Shown here: in pieces, positions 17,541 to 24,889 of the stretch
Numbering within the stretch: position 1 is the stretch's first letter
Layout of the letters: each line of letters starts with the position of its first letter
Assembly: GCA_963931605.1 (NCBI GenBank)
Contig: OZ007031.1
Span: forward strand, 930,001-994,000
Direction: 5' to 3'
DNA from: CALUOB01 sp944322305
GTDB taxonomy: Bacteria; Actinomycetota; Coriobacteriia; Coriobacteriales; Coriobacteriaceae
DNA length: 64,000 nucleotides
Made by a program: the position numbers and the translations under genes
The notes under the pieces: generated by a model
What the model was told of the DNA's origin: nothing
Databases searched by the model: none
What the model saw: only the letters and a program-made list of their open reading frames with translations

Positions 17541-18992
17541 CATACCGCCTGCCGCATGCGGGACGCAAGTGCCGCATCCGCCCCACGCGAAAGGTCGCGC
17601 ATGCCTCTACGGGCGGTAGTTCTCCTTGTAATCCTTGAAATAGCCGAGGTAGGTGTGCCACATGCGCAGCGTGCGGTTGAAACCGTTGTCGCCGCGCATG
17701 AACACGGGGTTCACCACCTCGCCCGCGCGCCACAGCGCAAGTGCGTCCGCGCGGTTCTTGGGATCGGTCACGTAGCGTTTGATGACGCCCTTGGGCACCA
17801 CGCTCCACAAGTGCGGCTTGCGCGGCGTCTCAAACGGCAGCTCGCAGCCGCGCACCCAATCCTCTACCAGGTACTTGGCAACGTTTAAGCCCGAACCCGT
17901 AACGTAGTAGTTGCTGCGGCCCTGGCGCGTGTTGAAGTCGAAGAACTTGAAGCGGCCGTCGCGCTGGTCGAACTTGACGTCGAAGTTGGCAAAGCCCACG
18001 TAACCCAGGTCCTCAAGCAGCTCCTTGATGCGCACCAGCTCGCCCAGCTCGGGCTCGGTGATGATGGCTGCGTGGTTGCCGCCGGCGTGCGGGGAGTGCT
18101 CCTCCAAAAGCACGTGGCCCAGGCACATCATCTTGACCTTGCCGTTGCGGTCGGAGTACGTGGTGAGCACGCGCATGTACTCGTCGTTGCCCGGGATCAT
18201 GTCTTGGATGATGAGGTCGCCGGAGTAGCCCGAGGCGTACACCTCGCCGATGACCCGCTCAAGCCGCGGACGGTCCTCGATGACGTACACCTTGAACTGG
18301 GTGTCAAACGGATGCGCCCAGTAGTCGATGCCGTCGGAGGGCTTGAGGATAACCGGGAAGGGGAAGTCAAGCGAGAAGTCCATCGGGGCGCCCTTCTTAT
18401 ACACGAAGGTGCCAGGACGTTCGATGGCGTGCTTGTCGCAGAAACGGTAGAACTCGTCCTTGCGCTGGAACGTGTCCATCATCTCGAAATCGATGTAGGG
18501 CGCGATCACGTTGGAGGGGTACGCGCCCTTGTGCTTGCTGGCCAGCGCCACGTAGTTGTCGCCGCAGCCAATGAGCAAGACTTTCTTGTCGGCGTGCGCC
18601 GCGGCGAAGGCGCTCACCGCAGCCACGAACTCGTCATCTTGGTCGATGTTCTCGTTGGGCGTGTACTCAACGATCTTGCTGCGGAAGCTCGGGCCGGTGT
18701 GGTACTTGCCGTACACGTAGGTCTTCACTTGGTACTGCTCGTAAAACGCGCGGGCCACGCTGTAAGAGTTGATGTCGCCGCCAAACACCAGCGGCACGAA
18801 CTCGCGCTCGGTAAACTGCATAGAGGCTCCCCCTGCATCGCGCAATGGCAATCGTCAGGCACCGAGAAGCGGCGCAGCCATCCGCAGCCGCCCGTCGGCG
18901 CATACGTGCCTTATGATAGCCCCTTGCGTGCGGGGGCCTGCGGTTTCCAACAGTTTTTCCGCATAGCCGCCTGCCGGCTGCGGGACGCAGGC
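17541..18992. repeat. Two-copy 31-bp repeat upstream of racemase and ligase genes
   Basis: Segments 17541-17571 and 18961-18992 share CCGCCTGCCGxxTGCGGGACGCA with about five differences and one indel. Each copy lies in a non-coding gap, about 30 bp upstream of the racemase start and 140 bp upstream of the ligase start. Both copies contain a short internal palindrome. The coordinates span the two copies; the ligase gene lies between them. Confidence 0.4.
17607..18821 (-). CDS. ATP-grasp enzyme, probable D-aspartate ligase (Asl type)
   Basis: Encodes 404 residues. The opening FVPLVFGGDINSYSVARAF and YGKYHTGPS closely resemble the E. faecium D-aspartate ligase Aslfm. ATP-grasp features follow: FPVILKPSDG (ATP lysine), a Gly-rich loop (YSGDLIIQDMI), and metal ligands in FKFFDFNTRQGRSNYY. 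Such enzymes join the beta-carboxyl of D-Asp to the side-chain amine of the peptidoglycan stem in the cytoplasm, forming the cross-bridge. The aspartate racemase gene directly downstream supports this. GGGGAG lies 5 bases before the ATG at 18821. Another ATP-grasp carboxylate-amine ligase activity remains possible. Confidence 0.82.
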   Translation of the reverse strand: MQFTEREFVPLVFGGDINSYSVARAFYEQYQVKTYVYGKYHTGPSFRSKIVEYTPNENIDQDDEFVAAVSAFAAAHADKKVLLIGCGDNYVALASKHKGAYPSNVIAPYIDFEMMDTFQRKDEFYRFCDKHAIERPGTFVYKKGAPMDFSLDFPFPVILKPSDGIDYWAHPFDTQFKVYVIEDRPRLERVIGEVYASGYSGDLIIQDMIPGNDEYMRVLTTYSDRNGKVKMMCLGHVLLEEHSPHAGGNHAAIITEPELGELVRIKELLEDLGYVGFANFDVKFDQRDGRFKFFDFNTRQGRSNYYVTGSGLNVAKYLVEDWVRGCELPFETPRKPHLWSVVPKGVIKRYVTDPKNRADALALWRAGEVVNPVFMRGDNGFNRTLRMWHTYLGYFKDYKENYRP

Positions 18993-19024
18993 GCAGCAGG
19001 GCGGCACGGCATGGGCGGCTGCGC

Positions 19025-20185
19025 CTAGATCCCCGCGGCTCGGATCGCCTCCACGGCGGCGCGCAGCCCCTCGGGCGGCAGCACGAGCGCCATGCGCACG
19101 TACCCCTCGCCGCTCGGGCCGAAGCTCGCGCCCGGGGTCACCACCACGCCGGCACGCTCCATGAGCTCCTCGCAAAACGCCAGGCTGTCGGTGCGGCCGC
19201 CGGGCAGCTTGGCCCACACGAACATGGTGCCGTGCGCGTTGGGCCGCTCCCAGCCGATGGCCTCCAGGCCGTCGCACAGCGCGTCGCGACGCTCCTGGTA
19301 CAGCATCCGCTGGCGCTCCACGCCCTCGAGCGAACCGGTGAGCGCGGCGATGGCGGCCATCTGGATGGGATAGAACATTCCGAAGCTCATCTGCCCGCGC
19401 AGCTTGGCGAAAGCGGCCACCACGTCGGCGCGGCCCACCAGAAAGCCCACGCGCGCGCCGGTCACGTCAAACGACTTGGAGAGCGAGAAGAACTCCACGC
19501 CCTGCTCGAGCGCGCCCTCGTGCGCCAGGAAGCTGCCGCCGCGCTCGCCGTCGTAGATGATGTCGGAATAGGCGTTGTCGTGCACGATGAGAATGTCGTG
19601 TGCGCGCGCGAAGGCGATGATCTCCTCGTACAGCCCAGGGGTGGCCACGCTGCCCACGGGGTTGGCCGGCAGCGACACGATCATGTACTTGGCGCGGTCG
19701 GCCACCTCGTCGGGGATGTCGGCCACGTGCGGCAGAAAGCCGTGCTCGGCGGTGAGCTTGTAGTAGTACGGCTTGGCCTTGGCGATAAAGGCGCCGCCCT
19801 GGAAGATGGGGTAGCACGGGTCGGGCACGAGCACCGTGTCGTCCTCGTCGAGCATCGCCAGCGCGAAGAGCCCCACGCCCTCCTGCGTGCCGTTCACGCT
19901 CGTCACCATGTCGGGCGTGATGCCCTCGACGCCGAAGCGGCGCGCGTAGTAGTCGCACACGGCCTGCTTGAGCTCGGGCAGGTCGCGCAGGGAGTACTTC
20001 CACATCTCGGGCTTGCGCGCCGCGTTGACGAGCGCGTCAACGATGTGCGGCGCCGGCGGGAAGTCGGGCGTGCCGACCGACAGGTTGTAGATCGTGCGCC
20101 CCTCGGCCTCCAGGGCCAGGCGCTTGTCGTTCAACGAAGCGAAGATCTCCTCGCCAAAGGCGTCCAAGCGTTTCGAGAACTGCAT
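19025..20185 (-). CDS. Class I/II pyridoxal-phosphate aminotransferase
   Basis: Encodes 386 residues. Fold type I aminotransferase: PLP Lys in SLSKSFDVTGARVGF, the substrate/cofactor Asn in SLPANPVGS, Asp-Tyr in HDNAYSDI and the C-terminal Arg in GYVRMAL. The SVGTPDFPPAPH start and overall length suit the LL-diaminopimelate/alanine/aspartate aminotransferase group, but substrate cannot be set from sequence. GAGGGGAG precedes the ATG at 20185; the frame runs open to 20362 without further support. TATACT at 20305-20300 on the minus strand, at the 3' edge of nagB, may be its -10 box. Confidence 0.87.
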   Translation of the reverse strand: MQFSKRLDAFGEEIFASLNDKRLALEAEGRTIYNLSVGTPDFPPAPHIVDALVNAARKPEMWKYSLRDLPELKQAVCDYYARRFGVEGITPDMVTSVNGTQEGVGLFALAMLDEDDTVLVPDPCYPIFQGGAFIAKAKPYYYKLTAEHGFLPHVADIPDEVADRAKYMIVSLPANPVGSVATPGLYEEIIAFARAHDILIVHDNAYSDIIYDGERGGSFLAHEGALEQGVEFFSLSKSFDVTGARVGFLVGRADVVAAFAKLRGQMSFGMFYPIQMAAIAALTGSLEGVERQRMLYQERRDALCDGLEAIGWERPNAHGTMFVWAKLPGGRTDSLAFCEELMERAGVVVTPGASFGPSGEGYVRMALVLPPEGLRAAVEAIRAAGI

Positions 20186-20309
20186 GCGCTCCCCTCTCTT
20201 GTTGCGACGTTGCCGGCTGGCGAACCTGCCGGCCACGGGCCGCAACTGAAAAGGGCCCGTCGCGATGCGGCGAACCCTGCTGAACTCTCGCTTGGAAAGA
20301 GTATATACC

Positions 20310-21047
20310 TTAGGCCTCCGGGCAAAGGGAGAGCGCAGCCTCGTCGGCCACGATCGTAACATCCTGGTGGAACTGGAGGATGGAGGCGGGCAGCTGCGGG
20401 GTGACCGGGCCGTACACGGCGGCCTTGAGCGCCTCGGCCTTGTCAGCGCCGGAGACGACCACGAGGATCTTCTTGGCGCACATGATGGTGCCGATGCCCA
20501 TGGTGTAGGCCTGGCGCGGCACGTCGTCGGCAGAGGCGAAGAAGCGCTTGTTGGCCTCGATAGTGCTCTCGGTCAGGTCGACGCAGTGGGTGGTGGCGGC
20601 GAAGTCGTCGGCCGGCTCGTTGAAGCCGATGTGGCCGTTGCGGCCGAGGCCCAGAAGCTGCAGGTCCATCCCGCCGAGCGCACGGACAGCGGCCTCGTAG
20701 GTGGCGCACTCGTCGTCAGCGTCGGGGTTCTCGCCGTTCGGCACGTGGGTGTTGGCCTTGTCGATGTTCACGTGGTCGAACAGGTTCTCGTTCATGAAGT
20801 AGTAGTAGCTCTGGTCGTTGGTGCGGGGCAGGCCGCGGTACTCGTCCAGGTTGTAGGTCACCACGTGTGAGAAGTCCACGTCGCCGGCCTCGTTGGCGGC
20901 GATCAGGTTCTTGTAGGTGCCCACCGGCGAGGAGCCGGTAGCCAGGCCGAGCTTGCTCTCGGGGTTGAGAACGACCTGAGCAGCGATGATGTTGGCTGCC
21001 TTGCGGCTCATGTCGTCATAGTCGCGCACGCGGATGATCTTGATCAT
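20310..21047 (-). CDS. nagB: Glucosamine-6-phosphate deaminase
   Basis: Encodes 245 residues, the usual NagB length. Catalyses glucosamine-6-phosphate to fructose-6-phosphate and ammonia in the cytoplasm. Seen: the phosphate loop LGLATGSSPVGTY, catalytic NLDEY (Asp68, Glu69), LGLGRNGHIGFNEP with the catalytic His, and TMGIGTIM near the allosteric/phosphate region. It has its own promoter with a DasR/NagR-like operator at 21127-21142, so it is probably induced by amino sugars. glmM, an enzyme of the opposite pathway, lies upstream beyond a terminator. Confidence 0.97.
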   Translation of the reverse strand: MIKIIRVRDYDDMSRKAANIIAAQVVLNPESKLGLATGSSPVGTYKNLIAANEAGDVDFSHVVTYNLDEYRGLPRTNDQSYYYFMNENLFDHVNIDKANTHVPNGENPDADDECATYEAAVRALGGMDLQLLGLGRNGHIGFNEPADDFAATTHCVDLTESTIEANKRFFASADDVPRQAYTMGIGTIMCAKKILVVVSGADKAEALKAAVYGPVTPQLPASILQFHQDVTIVADEAALSLCPEA

Positions 21048-21102
21048 GATCCCTCTTTCTGCCTGGGAGCGTCTGCTCCGCCCTTAGCACCTGCAGTGTT
21101 AA

Positions 21103-21142
21103 GTATACGTGAATTGATGAAAACCAACTGGTTACTACCAGT
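21103..21142 (-). promoter_or_regulatory. nagB promoter with DasR/NagR-like operator
   Basis: The 16-mer ACTGGTTACTACCAGT at 21127-21142 is a perfect ACTGGT-N4-ACCAGT palindrome, matching the known DasR site consensus (ACTGGTCTAGACCAGT) of GntR-family amino-sugar regulators. On the minus strand TATACT (21108-21103) lies just downstream at -10 distance, so the operator covers the -35 region and binding would block transcription. The regulator gene is not in the window. Confidence 0.78.
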
Positions 21143-21280
21143 TGAATTCGCAAACGGTCGAAATCTCCATGTGAGGGGTCTAAACGGCAACATGTTGGCG
21201 GAAAATGTACAGAAATACGCGGCGAACGGCTGAGGCACGGCGTGTCGCCGGTGGCAAGGGTGCCTGCGGTAACGGTGCGC

Positions 21281-21740
21281 GATTTCCACGGGTAGCGGCG
21301 CGCGTTTTTCTCGGCAGGTGCTACGGTGCGCATATTTCTCTCGACAGGTACGGCAGTGCGCACGCTTCTCTCGACAGATGCAGTCTACCTGAGCCTTTTG
21401 GGCCCAACCCTGCGCACTCTTCTCGGCAGATGCAAAACCGACATGCGGCGCACTCCCCCAACGCTTGCATCTGTCGAGAAAAACCGGGCGAAATCGTGCA
21501 GCAATCCCTGCCGACGTCGCACCTGCCGAGAAGAACATGCCAACGCACCGTCAGTGGCCCCAGCCCCCTCACACCTGTCGAGAAAAACCAGCGAAACAGC
21601 GCGGCATACGTTGTCGACGTTGCGTCTGCCGAGACAAACTAACCGACATATCGCCAGCGGCTTTAACCTTCCTGCACCTGCCGAGAAGAACGCTCAAGGG
21701 GCCCCGCACTCGCACAAGCGGACGCATCTGCCGGGAAGAT
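21281..21740. repeat. Degenerate inverted array (array 3), 30-bp and 52-bp periods
   Basis: Within the 913-bp gap between nagB and glmM. Left arm: TCTCGGCAGGTG-like copies with TCGGCAG or TCGACAG at 21311, 21341, 21371 (exactly 30 bp apart) and 21423. Right arm: inverted copies CTGTCGAGAA or CTGCCGAGAA at 21471, 21523, 21575, 21626, 21678 and 21728, spaced 50-52 bp. The repeat core is about 18 bp, (A/G)CCTGYCGAGAARAAC, with unrelated sequence between. It lies between the glmM terminator and the nagB operator, so neither gene's transcript should need it. No open frame is convincing. Confidence 0.75.
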
Positions 21741-21783
21741 CGCGCAGAGCCCCCCGCGCGCAGAAAACGCCTGCGCCAGCCAA

Positions 21784-21820
21784 GAAAAAAGCGCTCCGGA
21801 GCATGAAGCCCCGGAGCGCT
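21784..21820 (-). terminator. Intrinsic terminator downstream of glmM
   Basis: On the minus strand AGCGCTCCGG pairs with CCGGAGCGCT around an 11-base loop (21790-21820), followed at once by TTTTTT (21789-21784). It lies about 140 bases past the glmM stop. Confidence 0.85.
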
Positions 21821-21960
21821 CGAAGCGCAATCAGCACGATGCGGTGCAACGCCATCGGCGCAACATGATCAAGGCAACGTGACGCCCTCGGCGGACGCGT
21901 CGCCCGCAGCCGGGCACGCCCGCGCAGCACGCCCCGTCCTAGCGCCGTCGCCCCGCGCGC

Positions 21961-23301
21961 TTACTCGGCGCGGTACGGCTCGAGCGCCTTCAGCACGACG
22001 GCGTTGGCCTGCTGGCACAGCTCGTCGGTCGGCGCCTCGGCCAGCGTGCGCACAAGCGGCTCGGTGCCGGAAGCGCGCACGAGCACGCGACCGCGGTCGC
22101 CCAAAAACTCGTCGGCCTCCTTGGCGGCAGCCAGCACCGCCGGGTCGTTCATCGCCGCGTCCTTGTCGGTCACGCGCACGTTCACCAGCTCCTGCGGGTA
22201 CAGCTTCACCGGCGCCGCCAGCTGCGAGAGCGTCTCGCGCTCGGCACGGATAACCTCCATCACGCGCAGCGAGGTCATGATGCCGTCGCCGGTGCACTCG
22301 ATGTCGCCGAAGATGATGTGGCCCGACTGCTCGCCGCCCAGGCTGTAGCCGTTCTCGCGCATGCAGGCGTAGACGTACTTGTCGCCCACCTGCGTGGTCT
22401 CGTAGGAGAGGTGCGCCTGATCGAACGCCTTGAACAGGCCGTAGTTGCTCATGACGGTGGGCACCACGGTGCCGGCGGTGAGGCGGCCGTGCTTGTTTAG
22501 ATACACGCCGCACACGTACAGGATGAGGTCGCCGTCGACCACGTTGCCGCGCTCGTCCACCGCCAGGCAGCGGTCGGCGTCGCCGTCGTAGGCAAAGCCC
22601 ACGTCCAGGCCCTGCTCAACCACGTGGCGGCGCAGACGGTCGATGTGGGTGGAGCCGCAGTCCACGTTGATGTTGAGGCCGTTGGGCGCGTTGTTGATCA
22701 CGCGGACGTCGGCGCCCAGCGCGTCGAACACCGGCTTGGCCACCGAGGAGGCGGCGCCGTTTGCGCAGTCCAGGCCGATCTTGACGCCCTGGAGGGAGAA
22801 GTTGGCGCTGGCGATGAGGTGGGCGATGTAGCGGTTGCGGCCCTGCATGTAGTCGATCGTGGAGCCGATGGCGTCGCCGGTGGCCAGCGGCACCTCGCTC
22901 TCGCCGTCGATGTAGGCCTCGATAAGCTCAAGCACGTCCTCGTCCATCTTGTAGCCGTCGCCGTTGACGAGCTTGATGCCGTTGTCGGTGTAGGGGTTGT
23001 GGGAGGCCGAGATCATGATGCCGCAGTCGAAGCGGCCGTCGAGCGTCTCATAGGCCAGGCCCGGCGTGGGAATGACGTGCAGCATGTACACGTCGGCGCC
23101 GGAGGCCACGAGACCGGCGGTGAGCGCCGACTCGAACATGTAGCTGGAGCGGCGGGTGTCCTTGCCCAGGACCACGCGCGCCTTCTTGCCCTGCCGCGCG
23201 CCGTAGTACCAGCCCACGTAGCGGCCGATCTTGAAGGCGTGGTCAACCGTGAGCCCCACGTTGGCCTCTCCACGGAAGCCGTCGGTGCCGAAGTACTTCA
23301 T
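21961..23301 (-). CDS. glmM: Phosphoglucosamine mutase
   Basis: Encodes 446 residues, normal for GlmM. It converts glucosamine-6-phosphate to glucosamine-1-phosphate for UDP-GlcNAc and cell-wall synthesis. Seen: opening KYFGTDGFRG, catalytic phospho-Ser100 in ISASHNPY, metal loop DGDADRC, sugar loop GGEQSGH and the C-terminal phosphate loop RASGTEPLVR. AAGGAG lies 8 bases before the ATG at 23301; an open frame upstream to 23418 is unsupported. The leader has a 22-bp palindrome at 23368-23389 and a TACAAT box just upstream of it. Confidence 0.97.
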   Translation of the reverse strand: MKYFGTDGFRGEANVGLTVDHAFKIGRYVGWYYGARQGKKARVVLGKDTRRSSYMFESALTAGLVASGADVYMLHVIPTPGLAYETLDGRFDCGIMISASHNPYTDNGIKLVNGDGYKMDEDVLELIEAYIDGESEVPLATGDAIGSTIDYMQGRNRYIAHLIASANFSLQGVKIGLDCANGAASSVAKPVFDALGADVRVINNAPNGLNINVDCGSTHIDRLRRHVVEQGLDVGFAYDGDADRCLAVDERGNVVDGDLILYVCGVYLNKHGRLTAGTVVPTVMSNYGLFKAFDQAHLSYETTQVGDKYVYACMRENGYSLGGEQSGHIIFGDIECTGDGIMTSLRVMEVIRAERETLSQLAAPVKLYPQELVNVRVTDKDAAMNDPAVLAAAKEADEFLGDRGRVLVRASGTEPLVRTLAEAPTDELCQQANAVVLKALEPYRAE

Positions 23302-23367
23302 AGGTAAAACTCCTTTGCGCGTCATGCGATAAAACGGCGGTGCCGCTTTCCCGACCCACGTAACAAC

Positions 23368-23389
23368 TGGTCTGCTCAAAAGCAGACCA
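23368..23389. promoter_or_regulatory. Palindrome in the glmM leader
   Basis: TGGTCTGCT and AGCAGACCA form perfect 9-base arms around CAAA. On the minus strand it lies just after a possible -10 box (TACAAT, near 23401) and about 70 bases before the glmM ATG, so it could be an operator or a leader hairpin. The rest of the gap to 23590 shows nothing recognisable. Confidence 0.45.
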
Positions 23390-23591
23390 CGCAGTATTGT
23401 AGCGCCCGCCGCGCGCAAGCATAGCGCCAGCGGGCAACTTGCTCAGAACGTCCACCGGCGGCGCGCACCGGCAGGCATCCGGCCGGGAATGCCGCGCGAG
23501 CGGCAAACGGGCAGAGGCATGGAAACGAACGGAAGCATAGCCCGTCCCCTGCCGCTGCGCACCCCGCGCGCCCGCCTGCAAACTGCGCCGT

Positions 23592-23627
23592 CACAAAAAA
23601 AGAACCCGCCACGGGGACGGGTTCTTT
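23592..23627 (-). terminator. rpsI terminator, GGGACGGGT-family palindrome
   Basis: On the minus strand AAAGAACCCG pairs with CGGGTTCTTT around a nine-base loop, followed by a T-run, about 35 bases past the rpsI stop. The plus-strand reading GGGGACGGGTTCTTT links it to the palindromes at 9839 and 10694. Confidence 0.85.
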
Positions 23628-23659
23628 GACAAGCAAATATACGCGACTCGCAGCGGCGC

Positions 23660-24055
<396 letters not shown>

Positions 24056-24058
24056 GGG

Positions 24059-24502
24059 TTACGCCTCCAGCTCGATCTTCACGGGGTTCTGGGCAGCATG
24101 CGGATGCTCGGTGCCTGCGTAGACCTTGAGCTTGCGGAGCTGCTGACGGCCGAGCGTGGTCTTGGGGAGCATGCCGCGCACGGCGCGCTCGATAACGCGC
24201 TCGGGGTGCTTCTCCATCGCCTGACGGAACGTCTCAGCCTTGAGGCCGCCGTTGTAGCCGGTGTGATGGTAGTAGGTCTTCGTGTTCGCCTTGTTGCCGG
24301 TAAGCTGGACCTTATCGGCGTTGATGACGATCACGAAATCGCCGGTGTCAACGTGGGGGGTGTACTGGGGCTTGTTCTTGCCGCGCAGGATCATGGCGAT
24401 CTGGGTGGCAAGGCGGCCGAGGATAGCACCCTCAGCGTCGATGAGGTACCAGTTGCGCTGAACCTCACCCGGCTTTGCGTAGCGAGTCGACTTGTTGATC
24501 AC
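24059..24502 (-). CDS. rplM: 50S ribosomal protein L13
   Basis: Encodes 147 residues from a GTG at 24502 with AGGAGGAG 4 bases upstream. L13 features: RNWYLIDAEGAILGRLAT, GDFVIVINADKV, the KTYYHHTGYNGG stretch and AVRGMLPKTTLGR. It is an early-assembling large-subunit protein. First gene of the rplM-rpsI operon, with a near-consensus promoter and a hairpin in the leader that may serve autoregulation, as known for L13 in other bacteria. Confidence 0.98.
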   Translation of the reverse strand: MINKSTRYAKPGEVQRNWYLIDAEGAILGRLATQIAMILRGKNKPQYTPHVDTGDFVIVINADKVQLTGNKANTKTYYHHTGYNGGLKAETFRQAMEKHPERVIERAVRGMLPKTTLGRQQLRKLKVYAGTEHPHAAQNPVKIELEA

Positions 24503-24525
24503 GAGACTCCTCCTGGTGAATGTTT

Positions 24526-24594
24526 TTTACAGAGATTACACGGGGCTCTGTAAAGCAACCTGATCAGTATATTCACGCCGACAACCTGCGTCAA
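24526..24594 (-). promoter_or_regulatory. rplM promoter and leader hairpin
   Basis: On the minus strand TTGACG (24594-24589) and TATACT (24571-24566) are 17 bases apart, a near-consensus promoter. The leader then contains TTTACAGAG and CTCTGTAAA as perfect 9-base arms around an 11-base loop (24554-24526), ending just before the Shine-Dalgarno. Position and structure would suit an L13 autoregulatory leader; this is inference. Confidence 0.75.
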
Positions 24595-24674
24595 CGGGTT
24601 TTGCCGGCACCCTCCACGAAAGATGCATTTGCACAAGGTATCCACACGCAGGTGTCGGCGGGCAGCGCTGACCA

Positions 24675-24746
24675 GGGAGCCCGGGGCGAGAAGAACCCGG
24701 AATCTGCCCGAAATCAGATTCCGGAACCTTCTCGCCCCGGGCTCCC
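24675..24746. repeat. Palindromic element A, copy 1
   Basis: Outer 19-base arms (24675-24693 and 24728-24746, GGGAGCCCGGGGCGAGAAG and complement) are perfect. Inside, CCGGAATCTG and CAGATTCCGG (24697-24706 and 24715-24724) form a second stem around CCCGAAAT. Copy 2 at 27611-27680 and copy 3 at 49096-49157 share this two-tier design and loop. It lies between the divergent rplM and helicase genes. Confidence 0.8.
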
Positions 24747-24779
24747 TCACGCGTTGTTGCTCCCCTGCTAGGCTGCACA

Positions 24780-24812
24780 TGCGCCAAATTAAGCACGGCC
24801 TCATTTGGCGCA
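24780..24812. repeat. Palindromic element B, copy 1
   Basis: TGCGCCAAAT and ATTTGGCGCA are perfect 10-base arms around TAAGCACGGCCTC. The near-identical copy 2 at 27691-27723 has the same 33-base length. It follows element A copy 1 by 33 bases. Confidence 0.8.
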
Positions 24813-24889
24813 CGGGCGGCGCGGCGAAACTATGTCCGCGCGCACTTATATACTATGGGCGAGAAAAACGCCAACGCAAAGGAGCCCAT

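Noticed and set aside
21281..21740. CRISPR array
   Set aside because: Repeats are degenerate, occur in both orientations, have mixed 30- and 52-bp steps, and no cas gene is near.
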